A DNA stretch of 20,632 nt from a virus. The translations under genes were made by a program, and so were the position numbers. The stretch lies in the IMG/VR virus record IMGVR_UViG_3300009506_002841, positions 1 to 20,632 of that record. One strand, given 5' to 3'. Shown piece after piece: positions 7,119-14,537 of the stretch (positions are counted from its first letter, which is position 1; every line of letters begins with the position of its first letter). A model generated the notes under the pieces. It did not search any database and was not told where the DNA came from. It saw only the letters and a program-made list of their open reading frames with translations.

Positions 7119-7607
7119 ATGAAACTATTACCTGTAAATAATGCAAATGTATCATTAAGAAAGCATCAAAGACAAACACAAGTAGCTAAAATGCTTTCGA
7201 AAAATCCGTACATGAGGCCTGATGAAATCGCAGAAAAATTAAACTTTTCAGTAGGCACAATCAGGGGGGATATTGCTGAAATTAACAGGGCCCTGCATAA
7301 TGAGACCCTTGTTTCAGCCTTTGTCCACAGAAATAGAATCCTTGAAGAAATAACTGCTAAGAAAAAATTGTGTTCCGAGAAATTGGCACAATGCCGTGGT
7401 GCAACCGCCGGCACAAGATGGATCGAAGAGTGGACCAAGCTTGTTGAAAAAGAGTGCAAAATATTAGGTATTTACTCGCCGGACAGAAAAATTATAGCCC
7501 ACATCGACACCGCTAAGTTTACAAAAGAAGAAAAGGACGCTGCAATAAAGGCAGCGCTGCTGGTAAGCGGCAAAGAGGACACAATAGATGTCGAGCCCTC
7601 AGGTTGA
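7119..7607 (+). CDS. HTH DNA-binding protein, probable terminase small subunit
   Basis: 162 residues. A helix-turn-helix lies at about 33-55 (PDEIAEKLNFSVGTIRGDI), resembling the DeoR/HTH_11 type. A central helical region (about 60-115), which could form an oligomerisation bundle, is followed by a C-terminal tail with KFTKEEKDAAIKAALL. A small HTH protein immediately before TerL, overlapping it by 20 nt, is the standard position of TerS, which recognises packaging DNA and recruits TerL. The family itself was not recognised, so TerS is inferred from context and architecture. It is the first gene after the rightward promoter. No clear Shine-Dalgarno precedes ATG 7119, only an A-rich leader. Confidence 0.7.
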   Translation: MKLLPVNNANVSLRKHQRQTQVAKMLSKNPYMRPDEIAEKLNFSVGTIRGDIAEINRALHNETLVSAFVHRNRILEEITAKKKLCSEKLAQCRGATAGTRWIEEWTKLVEKECKILGIYSPDRKIIAHIDTAKFTKEEKDAAIKAALLVSGKEDTIDVEPSG

Positions 7608-10002
7608 TATAAATAATCCCACCCAGGTAGCATTTACTTTCTTAACCTCTTATATCAAGCACTTATACCCAAATTACCTGTTTGCGAAATACCACGAGGA
7701 AATGGCAATAAAACTGATGGACGTCGAAAAAGGACTTATTGACCGTCTGATTATCGCCATGCCTCCGAGGCACGGTAAATTGCTTAGTGATTCTACTGTC
7801 TTACCTACTCCAAAAGGGTGGAAAAAACACGGAGATTTAAAAATTGGTGACTATGTATTTGGACTTGATGGAAAACCAACAATGATTAATTGGATTTCAC
7901 CAAAAGCTTTAGCAACACTTGAATTTGAATTCACAAATGGAGAAAAAATAAGATGTCATGAAAATCATGAATGGATGGTATTTAATAGAAGTAGAAATAG
8001 GTGGGAAACTAATGAATCAAAACATTTCACTCAAGGACGTAAACTTTTAAGTAATAACAGATGTATATATCAGCTTCCATTAACAGTTCCATTAAAATTC
8101 AGTGAAAAAAACCTTCCAATGCATCCATATGCACTAGGGATGTGGCTTGGAGATGGAAGCTCAGCTTGTTCAAGAATTTGTGCATCATATGAAGATGAGA
8201 TCGCTTTACGAGCTGTATCCGCTTGTGGATATCAAAATGGCGCAAGACATATCCATAACACAACTGGTGTTATTTCACAGAATTATATTAATGGAATGAC
8301 AGAAGAGTTAAGATATCTTAATCTTATAAACAACAAACATATTCCAGATATCTATAAATTCTCATCTGTTGAACAAAGACTTGAACTTCTTGCAGGCTTA
8401 ATAGACAGCGATGGATCTGTTGAACCTAAAACAAGCCGTGTAAGAATTACAACATCAGACCCAGTATTAGCCTGTGATATCAAAGAAATTGTGCGGTCAT
8501 TTGGATGGCATGTGTGCCACTACAAACAAAAACCATGCATTTCGACATCCGGAATAATAGGATCAAAAGAAGTAAGCTATCTCGGATTTAACCCAACAAC
8601 TGATATTCCAACAAGAGTCCCAAGAAAAGAAATTCAAAGATTCACAAAAAAAAGGCGAATTGGATTAAAATCAGTACGTCAATGCGACCCAGAACCAGGT
8701 CATTCAATCAGCGTTGAAAGCCCAGATGGAATGTATCTTGTCGGAAAAACCATTATCCCGACACATAATACAATGATGGTATCTGAATATTTTCCTGCAT
8801 GGTATCTCGGCAGAAATCCTGAACACCAGGTCATCGCCACGACATATTCCTATGAAAGAGCCACAGACGTTGGCCGAAAAGTCAGAAATCAGATGCTCAT
8901 GGACGCTTATCAGGAAATATTTCCTGACTTTACACTGTCTTCAGACAGCAAGAGCGCCAACAGATTATCTTCTGAACAAGGCGGAAACTATTTCAGTGTT
9001 GGAGTCGGTGGAGCAATCGCGGGCCGTGGTGCCGATTTGTTTTTAATCGACGACCCAATAAAGGGACGTGAAGAAGCTGATAGCGAAGTGTCAAGACGCA
9101 AACTGATTGACTGGTATCGAAGCGTGGCTTATACCAGGCTTTTGCCCGGTGGGAGGATTGTCGTCATATCAACCCGTTGGCACTACGACGACTTAACTGG
9201 ATACCTTCTTGAAGAAGACGTCGACAACTGGGAAGTTTTAAAATTCCCTGCAATCGCCGAAGAAGATGAGCCAGTAATAGGCAGAAAACGAGGAGAAGCC
9301 CTATGGCCGGCTAAGTATCCAATAGAAAGACTTCAAGTCATTCGTGATGTTGTTGGATCAAGAGAATGGAACTCACTTTACCAGCAGGACCCGATAGACG
9401 AAGAAGGCGGGGTTGTAAAAATATCGTGGTTTAAAAGATATGACGAGCATGAAATGCTTAGATTTGAAATGAATCCAGAGACTCCTCCATTTAATATAAA
9501 GTACCTGGCTATAAGTTGGGACACGGCGTTCAAAGAATCCGAGATCAACACAACACCTTCATGCGCCACCGTCTGGGGAGCCTCGGACATAGGATTTTAT
9601 CTGATTGACGTGTTTACCCAGAGAATGAACTTCCCTAAATTAAAGCGTAAGTCCATCTCACTATATAATTATTATTCAAATTTCCTGAACACCGTCGTCC
9701 TTATTGAAGATAAGGCCTCCGGGCAGAGCCTTATCCAGGTACTTCAGGAAGAAACAAATATCCCCATAATAAAAATGATTCCTGATAAAGGAAAAGTTAT
9801 AAGGATGGAGTCAGTTTCAAATGTTATCGAAGGCGGGAGGGTACACATACCGAATAGCGCGTCATGGCTTTCTGAATTCGAACGCCAGATCAGCCAGTTT
9901 CCACTCGGACGGTTTAAGGATATCGTCGACTCGACTTCTCAATTTTTGAAATGGGCTTCAAGGCCGAAACCGAAAAGAAAAATAATTCAGTTCTGGAAAT
10001 AG
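7588..10002 (+). CDS. terL: Terminase large subunit containing an intein
   Basis: An 804-residue precursor; removal of the 330-residue intein leaves 474, a normal TerL length. TerL is the ATP-driven DNA-packaging motor and headful or cos nuclease, acting at the procapsid portal. The N-terminal ATPase has Walker A PPRHGK (59-64), completed by Thr395 after splicing. Sequence then continues FPAWYLGRNPEHQV. Walker B is LFLIDDP with D488 and D489. The C-terminal RNase H-like nuclease begins at LAISWDTAF, where D645 is the first expected metal ligand. ATG 7588 lies 20 nt inside the upstream gene and follows AGAGGA. Without splicing the ATP-binding loop is split, so packaging depends on intein removal. 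Confidence 0.95.
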   Translation: MSSPQVDINNPTQVAFTFLTSYIKHLYPNYLFAKYHEEMAIKLMDVEKGLIDRLIIAMPPRHGKLLSDSTVLPTPKGWKKHGDLKIGDYVFGLDGKPTMINWISPKALATLEFEFTNGEKIRCHENHEWMVFNRSRNRWETNESKHFTQGRKLLSNNRCIYQLPLTVPLKFSEKNLPMHPYALGMWLGDGSSACSRICASYEDEIALRAVSACGYQNGARHIHNTTGVISQNYINGMTEELRYLNLINNKHIPDIYKFSSVEQRLELLAGLIDSDGSVEPKTSRVRITTSDPVLACDIKEIVRSFGWHVCHYKQKPCISTSGIIGSKEVSYLGFNPTTDIPTRVPRKEIQRFTKKRRIGLKSVRQCDPEPGHSISVESPDGMYLVGKTIIPTHNTMMVSEYFPAWYLGRNPEHQVIATTYSYERATDVGRKVRNQMLMDAYQEIFPDFTLSSDSKSANRLSSEQGGNYFSVGVGGAIAGRGADLFLIDDPIKGREEADSEVSRRKLIDWYRSVAYTRLLPGGRIVVISTRWHYDDLTGYLLEEDVDNWEVLKFPAIAEEDEPVIGRKRGEALWPAKYPIERLQVIRDVVGSREWNSLYQQDPIDEEGGVVKISWFKRYDEHEMLRFEMNPETPPFNIKYLAISWDTAFKESEINTTPSCATVWGASDIGFYLIDVFTQRMNFPKLKRKSISLYNYYSNFLNTVVLIEDKASGQSLIQVLQEETNIPIIKMIPDKGKVIRMESVSNVIEGGRVHIPNSASWLSEFERQISQFPLGRFKDIVDSTSQFLKWASRPKPKRKIIQFWK
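7780..8769 (+). other. LAGLIDADG intein in TerL Walker A motif, class 3-like with Leu1 and Ser in place of Cys
   Basis: Intein residues are precursor 65-394 (330 residues), inserted between Lys64 and Thr395 of the Walker A loop. The first residue is Leu, not Cys, Ser or Thr, so a standard class 1 start is impossible. Block A continues LPTPKGW...GDLKIGDYVFG. Block B has HENHEW, with His127 and Trp129 at the class 3 tryptophan position. Block F has HSISVESPDGMY, in which Ser373 sits where class 3 inteins use Cys. Block G ends IIPTHN with Thr392, His393 and Asn394, then +1 Thr. A homing endonuclease domain has two dodecapeptide motifs, LGMWLGDGS (183-191) and LLAGLIDSDG (267-276). The segment is A+T-rich compared with its flanks. 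Confidence 0.92.
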
Positions 10003-10012
10003 GAGACACGTC

Positions 10013-11476
10013 ATGAAAAAAGAAGATCTCGAATTCAAACATCCGCTTTACGAATCAAACATAGAAGAATGGAACCGGTACGGAATGACGTATGACGGAG
10101 GAGCACCATTTATAAAGTACGCACTTTACAGGTACAGTAACCTTGAAAGCGAGACAAACTTTCAAGAACGGGTAAAAAACGGCTATATCTTTAACTATGC
10201 CCAGTCTATCGTAGACCTCTATAATTTCTACCTTACCGAAAAACCAGCTATAATGAGTCTCGGCCCTCTTGAAGATAATCCCCAGTTTAATCTATTTTTA
10301 AAAGACGCTGATCTTAACAATACAGATTTTCATGACTTTATGAAAGAATCCCAAAAGATTAGTTCTGTCCACGGGTCTCTCGGAATCCTCGTCAACAAAC
10401 CGGATGGATTTGCAAATGATGTGTACCCGTATGTCACACGCTATTCATTGCCGAACATACTGGACTGGACTATAGAAAGAGATGAAAGGACACACAGATC
10501 AGTCCTTACCTATTTAAAACTGCTTGAAGAAGACGACACATACTTGTTGCTGTGGCCTAACAGGTGGGAAAAATGGGAAATTATTAAGAAAACAAAACAA
10601 CCTAAAATGCTCGGAGCAGGGGAAATCCCGATTGAAGAAATACCGTTCATCTGGATGCCGAACCTGAAACGGATCGAATACTGGTACCTCGGGGTAAGCG
10701 ACATCGTTGACATCAGCAGAATCGTGGAAAGCATCGTGCGCAATCTGTCCCATGGAGAAGAAATCATAAAACTGGCGGGGTTCCCCATGCTTCGACAACC
10801 GATCGATAAGTCATTTGGAATAGAAGAGAAAGACGATGATGATAAGGTCCGGATAGGCGTAAGGGCTGTTCAGCCGTATGACGCATCACTCGGGGAGGCA
10901 GGGAAGCCTGACTGGATGCCGACAGAAATCTATGAACCAGTTATGGCCGTCCTGAACTGGATAGACAGAAAAGCAGAAGAGTCATACAGAATCGCACATC
11001 TGTCAGGGGTGCACGGACAGCGTACGTCCGGCGAACCCGCCAGTGGACTTGCCTTAAGGTACAGCTTCCAGCAATTGTATTCTGTACTTGAAAAAAAGTC
11101 TAAAAACATGACTGAAGCCCAGCTTCAGATTATCAGGCTTTGGATGAAATGGCAGAGAATGGCGGATAAGTTCAACAGGATCAGTATCACAAGGCCAAAA
11201 GAATTTTCCATAGACGACCTTGCAGTTGAACTTGACAATGCTTTTACAGCAATGAGGAATATGGCCAGTAAGACATTCAGGACCAAGCTCCAGATGAAAG
11301 TTACTGACCATATTCTGCCCGACCTTACGGAGGAGGAGCGCATTGCCATTGAAAAAGAAACAGTTGCAAATACACCGGTAAGGATTGAACTCTTTAAAGA
11401 CACATTCAGGAATCAGACAGGCGGAGGAGATAAGATCAGGCCTGCTGATCAAACAAGCACAAGAGGAAGACGATGA
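10013..11476 (+). CDS. Phage portal protein
   Basis: 487 residues, the usual portal length, directly after TerL with a 10-nt gap and an AGGAGA site seven bases before ATG 10013. The portal is the dodecameric ring at the unique capsid vertex through which DNA is packaged and to which TerL docks. Visible features are a mixed alpha/beta N-terminal region with aromatic-rich helices (YIFNYAQSIVDLYNFYL), a central segment with EEIPFIWMPNLKRIEYWY, and the long helix region ASGLALRYSFQQLYSVLEKKSKNM (about 343-366) typical of portal stem or wing helices. A helical C-terminal tail follows. Position and architecture make the call strong. The C-terminal end overlaps the next gene as ATGA. Confidence 0.87.
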   Translation: MKKEDLEFKHPLYESNIEEWNRYGMTYDGGAPFIKYALYRYSNLESETNFQERVKNGYIFNYAQSIVDLYNFYLTEKPAIMSLGPLEDNPQFNLFLKDADLNNTDFHDFMKESQKISSVHGSLGILVNKPDGFANDVYPYVTRYSLPNILDWTIERDERTHRSVLTYLKLLEEDDTYLLLWPNRWEKWEIIKKTKQPKMLGAGEIPIEEIPFIWMPNLKRIEYWYLGVSDIVDISRIVESIVRNLSHGEEIIKLAGFPMLRQPIDKSFGIEEKDDDDKVRIGVRAVQPYDASLGEAGKPDWMPTEIYEPVMAVLNWIDRKAEESYRIAHLSGVHGQRTSGEPASGLALRYSFQQLYSVLEKKSKNMTEAQLQIIRLWMKWQRMADKFNRISITRPKEFSIDDLAVELDNAFTAMRNMASKTFRTKLQMKVTDHILPDLTEEERIAIEKETVANTPVRIELFKDTFRNQTGGGDKIRPADQTSTRGRR

Positions 11477-11691
11477 ACTACAAAGCGCTTGACAGAAAAA
11501 TAATGTGGAATTTTCGAGCCGATTTATATAAATCGGCTCGAAATTACGGTTACGAATATATTTCAGAGGCAGTTGTTGGAATGCTCCGTGAAGGATATTC
11601 AGTAAACGAAATAGCGGACATATTCGATACTACCCGCTATTCCGTTCACCGCTGGCTAAAACGCTGGGAAATTACTTTAGAAGTTTCTTAG
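11473..11691 (+). CDS. Small helix-turn-helix protein
   Basis: 72 residues with one helix-turn-helix at about 42-64 (YSVNEIADIFDTTRYSVHRW), resembling the homeodomain-like or Hin/resolvase-type DNA-binding fold, and almost nothing else. It is the last gene of the rightward operon and its ATG overlaps the portal stop (ATGA). A perfect 32-bp palindrome lies within its codons 14-24, so the protein may bind its own gene, or the site may serve another dimeric regulator; both are inference. It could be a regulator or a packaging accessory factor. The end overlaps the convergent gene by 20 nt. Confidence 0.7.
   Translation: MNYKALDRKIMWNFRADLYKSARNYGYEYISEAVVGMLREGYSVNEIADIFDTTRYSVHRWLKRWEITLEVS
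11512..11543. repeat. Perfect 32-bp palindrome inside a coding region
   Basis: The left arm tttcgagccgattta and right arm taaatcggctcgaaa flank a central TA, giving full two-fold symmetry over 32 bp. It lies within the 72-residue HTH gene, encoding residues 14 to 24 (FRADLYKSARN). Such symmetry over coding sequence is very unlikely by chance. It could be an operator, a recombination or packaging recognition site, or a strong RNA hairpin. Confidence 0.85.
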
Positions 11692-12142
11692 CATTCGGTG
11701 CCGGGAGCTTTTCAATCTTTTTTGCCATTTGTTCAACGACCTTTGGCAGATCGTCGAATACACTTTTAATATCGTCATCAAGTCCAGACAACTTGACCTT
11801 ATAAACCAGATCATTCATAGCTTTATTGACTTCCTGATTTATGCCGTTTTTAGACCTGTTCATTATAACATCGACTTTTTCTTCCACAGGAGTCTTATAC
11901 CCAAGAGGCCCGTGTTCCCTGTCTTCCCAATATTTTAACTGCCGTTTGACTTCGGATAATTCAAGTTCAAGCTGAGCTTTCTTTTCAAAAAGCCCATAAA
12001 TGCCAAGATCCTTCTTTACTGCAATCTCAACCTGCTTCTTTAAATCCTGGTCCCTAACCCTTAATTCTGCCAGCAACGGAGCAAATTGTTCTTCAATCAT
12101 CTTGCAGTACATATCGATCATCGTTGGTCCCATCTTCGCCAT
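11672..12142 (-). CDS. Hypothetical coiled-coil protein
   Basis: 156 residues, highly charged and helical, not recognised. A coiled coil at about 45-75 (LFEKKAQLELELSEVKRQLKYW) is followed by a short loop and a C-terminal helix ending in repeated Lys residues (AKKLLK). No cysteine motif, membrane segment or signal peptide is seen. ATG 12142 follows an excellent AAAGGAG site. It is the last gene of the leftward right-hand operon and its stop lies 20 nt inside the convergent HTH gene. It may oligomerise or bind a partner; no function can be given. Confidence 0.7.
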   Translation of the reverse strand: MAKMGPTMIDMYCKMIEEQFAPLLAELRVRDQDLKKQVEIAVKKDLGIYGLFEKKAQLELELSEVKRQLKYWEDREHGPLGYKTPVEEKVDVIMNRSKNGINQEVNKAMNDLVYKVKLSGLDDDIKSVFDDLPKVVEQMAKKIEKLPAPNAKKLLK

Positions 12143-12368
12143 CGTTTTTCTCCTTTCCCCCCAACCCGACGCCCCCCGCTGCGAGGCATTTCGGGCACAG
12201 GTCTATGTCTATTCTGTCGCCACTCGAACTGACAAACTGAAAAGTCACGTCATATGTACGGCCTTTTATGTCACACTGCAATCTCCCCTGGCCGTTAACA
12301 GCACGATTATAATCCGTATCTCTTTCTATAACTTCCGTACAGACATCACACATCGCAACTCTTGTCAT
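12093..12368 (-). CDS. Small zinc-ribbon protein
   Basis: 91 residues with two CxxC pairs, C7/C10 (CDVC) and C58/C61 (CPKC), separated by a beta-rich stretch (QCDIKGRTYDVTFQF). This is the pattern of a zinc ribbon with a split metal site. A Gly/Asp-rich tail (67-91) follows and is encoded in the 50 nt shared with the next gene. ATG 12368 is supported by AAGGTGAT six bases upstream and lies 23 nt inside the previous gene. It is a nucleic-acid-binding or protein-adaptor zinc ribbon by analogy; the target is unknown. Confidence 0.7.
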   Translation of the reverse strand: MTRVAMCDVCTEVIERDTDYNRAVNGQGRLQCDIKGRTYDVTFQFVSSSGDRIDIDLCPKCLAAGGVGLGGKEKNDGEDGTNDDRYVLQDD

Positions 12369-13203
12369 TGCGGATCACCTTCTTTCCTTTAAATTTCATA
12401 TTTTTTGGTCTGCGAATTTTGACCTCTTTTTCCATGAAATCGAATAACTCTTGAGAAATTCCTATGGACTTTGCGGTCTTTGGTTTTCTTTCTTTCCACG
12501 TCTGTTTAAATTCCTGGAAAGCCGCTGTTTTTCTGTAAGAATACTGACCGAACCACGCATTAAAAGGATTAAGACTCATCATAATATACTGTGAAATAAA
12601 ATCCTTTCGATCATCGCCTTTAATGACCCTTACTAATATACCAATGCTCTGATCATTAAATCCGTAATTGCTGTAAACTGCAGACCTGAACTCATTATTA
12701 AGACCATTTTTAAGATTCACAAGCTCGTATGCCCTGATAAAGTGTTTCCGTGGCGAAACAGGGGCATAAATATTACGTATTTGCTTCTTTTGCTTCTCAG
12801 CTTTTTTCAGATTATATTCAAATGTGTAATTATTATAATAAACCCCGAACTCACAAAAATCTTTATAACCAACCTCATCCCTCCATTTGTTTTTTTGATC
12901 CCAATGACGCACACGTATCGTTTCTCCTGTGTTTTTCATAAGCGCCAGGGCTTCAAAAAAAGTCATATTTTCTCTGACAGCCGGCTCCTTTAGAGAATAA
13001 ATATTGGCTTCATCATGACCACGATATTCCTGCTTGTATGCCACGATAAAATCAGGACCGTATGGATTGAAATTTTGGTTAATGATTTCAAGCGCCTCGT
13101 CAGCGCTTTCAGCAATCACACAGTCTAGGTCAGTATTTAGAATGACTTCAGGATCATTTGTAAGCCTCCATTGATTGCTATTCCCTTTGATGTATGCTCT
13201 CAT
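12346..13203 (-). CDS. Hypothetical protein with a DUF2829-like motif
   Basis: 285 residues from ATG 13203, one base after the previous stop; a TTG at 13215 would only add four residues. Not recognised as a whole. The N-terminal region (about 1-70) has ESADEALEIINQNFNPYGPDF and may be a small alpha/beta domain. Residues 80-101 read MTFFEALALMKNTGETIRVRHW, recalling the start of DUF2829-type domains, a family that includes the anti-Thoeris protein Tad2. This is only a short match. The C-terminal third is basic, with YRKTAAFQEFKQTWKERKPK and a Lys-rich end. No enzyme motif is visible. Confidence 0.6.
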   Translation of the reverse strand: MRAYIKGNSNQWRLTNDPEVILNTDLDCVIAESADEALEIINQNFNPYGPDFIVAYKQEYRGHDEANIYSLKEPAVRENMTFFEALALMKNTGETIRVRHWDQKNKWRDEVGYKDFCEFGVYYNNYTFEYNLKKAEKQKKQIRNIYAPVSPRKHFIRAYELVNLKNGLNNEFRSAVYSNYGFNDQSIGILVRVIKGDDRKDFISQYIMMSLNPFNAWFGQYSYRKTAAFQEFKQTWKERKPKTAKSIGISQELFDFMEKEVKIRRPKNMKFKGKKVIRNDKSCDV

Positions 13204-13204
13204 T

Positions 13205-13819
13205 TTACATCTCAAGCAGTTTCATGGAATTGAGGTAATTCTTGGTCAGAGCGTCGATGATAGCTTTACCCTTTTTAGTCTGGTTCATTTCGTGCTCGAT
13301 CACAACGGCCGTCATCTGACGTTCGGCAGCCGGGAGATCTTGGAGCTGTTTCTTCGCACCAATACCGTCTTCAACCCGCTGTGCACGTTTGTCATATAGC
13401 GAAGAATGCTCCTTTAAAATGGCCGTCTGACGCGGGTAAAGTTTAATGTTGGACTCAAATATCGTGACACCATTCCTTCCGTCAACTTCGTCTATATATA
13501 ACGTATAGACGTTCTGTGATGTATTGTTGACCCCGACTGAATGGTTTATGCCGGTCTTAAGATTGCCGCTGACTTTTGCATCGGATATGGCCTTGTCAAA
13601 CGCTTTCTGCTTGTCAAGAATAAGTTTAGGGATGTTTGACTTGCCATTCTCCTTGAACTCGTTTTCAAGTTCAGCGATTTTAGTGTCGATATCGATTACA
13701 TCAGCCTTGCTTTCCCTGATCCGTTTTCTTAGCTCAGCCTCAATCTTTGCAAGAGCTACGATAACAACGTCTTTTTTGTCGAACTTCATTCCAATTTCTG
13801 CTACGACTTCTGTTGCCAT
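13205..13819 (-). CDS. Hypothetical protein with N-terminal coiled coil
   Basis: 204 residues, not recognised. The N-terminal 20-60 region is heptad-like (VALAKIEAELRKRIRES, then DIDTKIAELENEF). A basic linker, a beta-rich middle (about 105-130, NVYTLYIDEVDG) and a helical C-terminal half follow. It has no Cys clusters, signal or membrane segment. ATG 13819 follows AAGGAG and begins three bases after the upstream stop. The layout suggests an oligomeric structural or scaffolding role in the operon; function unknown. Confidence 0.7.
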   Translation of the reverse strand: MATEVVAEIGMKFDKKDVVIVALAKIEAELRKRIRESKADVIDIDTKIAELENEFKENGKSNIPKLILDKQKAFDKAISDAKVSGNLKTGINHSVGVNNTSQNVYTLYIDEVDGRNGVTIFESNIKLYPRQTAILKEHSSLYDKRAQRVEDGIGAKKQLQDLPAAERQMTAVVIEHEMNQTKKGKAIIDALTKNYLNSMKLLEM

Positions 13820-13822
13820 TTT

Positions 13823-14095
13823 TCAATCTCCTTCTGAATTCCATGGATGCCGTTCGTATATATCCTCAACAGAGCCATGGGTTATAAGTTTATATTCAGC
13901 GGCTACGCCTGAATAATTTTTTATCCCGACAACTATTTTTTCAGGGAACCTACTGTCCTTCCAAAAACTTGTGGCATTCTCAATTTCAAGATTATCAAAT
14001 CGTGCATGCATGTCTTCACAAGTTTGTGCTTCGTTTTCTTTTTTGTAAAGTGTTCCACAAAAACTGCATTCCCAGTATTGAACCTGTTTTGGCAT
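13823..14095 (-). CDS. Small zinc-finger protein (C-x2-C...C-x3-H)
   Basis: 90 residues. The N-terminal 30 residues contain C10, C13, C26 and H30 in the order CSFC...TCEDMH, a compact zinc-finger signature. The rest is a short alpha/beta segment (IVVGIKNYSGVAAEYKLI). ATG 14095 shares a base with the previous stop and has AAAGGT upstream. It is one of several consecutive small zinc proteins here. A nucleic-acid or protein-binding role is inferred from fold only. Confidence 0.7.
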   Translation of the reverse strand: MPKQVQYWECSFCGTLYKKENEAQTCEDMHARFDNLEIENATSFWKDSRFPEKIVVGIKNYSGVAAEYKLITHGSVEDIYERHPWNSEGD

Positions 14096-14277
14096 TATTT
14101 AATTACCTTTCCGCAGTGCACACAAAATATAGCCGCGTAATCCCTGAATGCTCTTGCTCTTTCTTCCGCAGTTTTATGACTCATTATTTTGTCATAGTCT
14201 ATTTTTATGCCCTGCTCATCTTTTGACGTCCATTTGTGATTGCCGATAAGACAGTTAAACTTGTACCATAAATTCAT
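14095..14277 (-). CDS. Small zinc-binding protein (C...H...CxxC)
   Basis: 60 residues with C9, H14 and C52/C55: NCLIGNHKW at the start and FCVHCGK at the end. The spacing recalls the DUF1660 type of tiny phage proteins (a Cys-x(4)-His-Lys-Trp start with a terminal CxxCG), although the middle helix here is longer. ATG 14277 overlaps the upstream stop (ATGA) and has no strong Shine-Dalgarno, implying coupled translation. Function unknown. Confidence 0.65.
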   Translation of the reverse strand: MNLWYKFNCLIGNHKWTSKDEQGIKIDYDKIMSHKTAEERARAFRDYAAIFCVHCGKVIK

Positions 14278-14537
14278 TTGTCCATTTTCGCCTTTTCTAT
14301 GTCACACTCAAGTTCAAGTTTGCAAGATTTAACAAAAGCAGGAACTAGGAAATAATCGTCACATGAATCACAGTAAAATGACAATTTTTCCCATCCTTTT
14401 ACTCGTACATAAGAAAGATAATTATCACCATCGAATTCTGTTTCTGTTTGGCATTGTGGACACCTGACTTTTAAATCAAGATCAACATAAAGCCTTTTAA
14501 TGCCTTCAATTTCTATGTTCCCATGTACTGTTATCAT
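14274..14537 (-). CDS. Small zinc-ribbon protein with two CxxC pairs
   Basis: 87 residues. C26/C29 (CPQC) and C56/C59 (CDSC) form a clear zinc-ribbon pattern around a beta-hairpin-like stretch, preceded by a strand-rich N-terminus and followed by a charged helical tail. GGAGG lies close before ATG 14537, which overlaps the stop of the VWA gene (ATGA). Being coupled directly to the metallopeptidase-VWA gene suggests a shared process. The partner is not known. Confidence 0.72.
   Translation of the reverse strand: MITVHGNIEIEGIKRLYVDLDLKVRCPQCQTETEFDGDNYLSYVRVKGWEKLSFYCDSCDDYFLVPAFVKSCKLELECDIEKAKMDK

Noticed and set aside
8683-8685. Cys366 as the class 3 nucleophile of the TerL intein
   Set aside because: It lies seven residues before Ser373, which aligns with the block F position when counted from the VESPDGMY and THN anchors.
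7780-8769. The segment as an independent homing endonuclease insertion or intron rather than an intein
   Set aside because: The reading frame is continuous through both junctions and carries splicing blocks A, B, F and G ending in His-Asn, so it is removed as protein.
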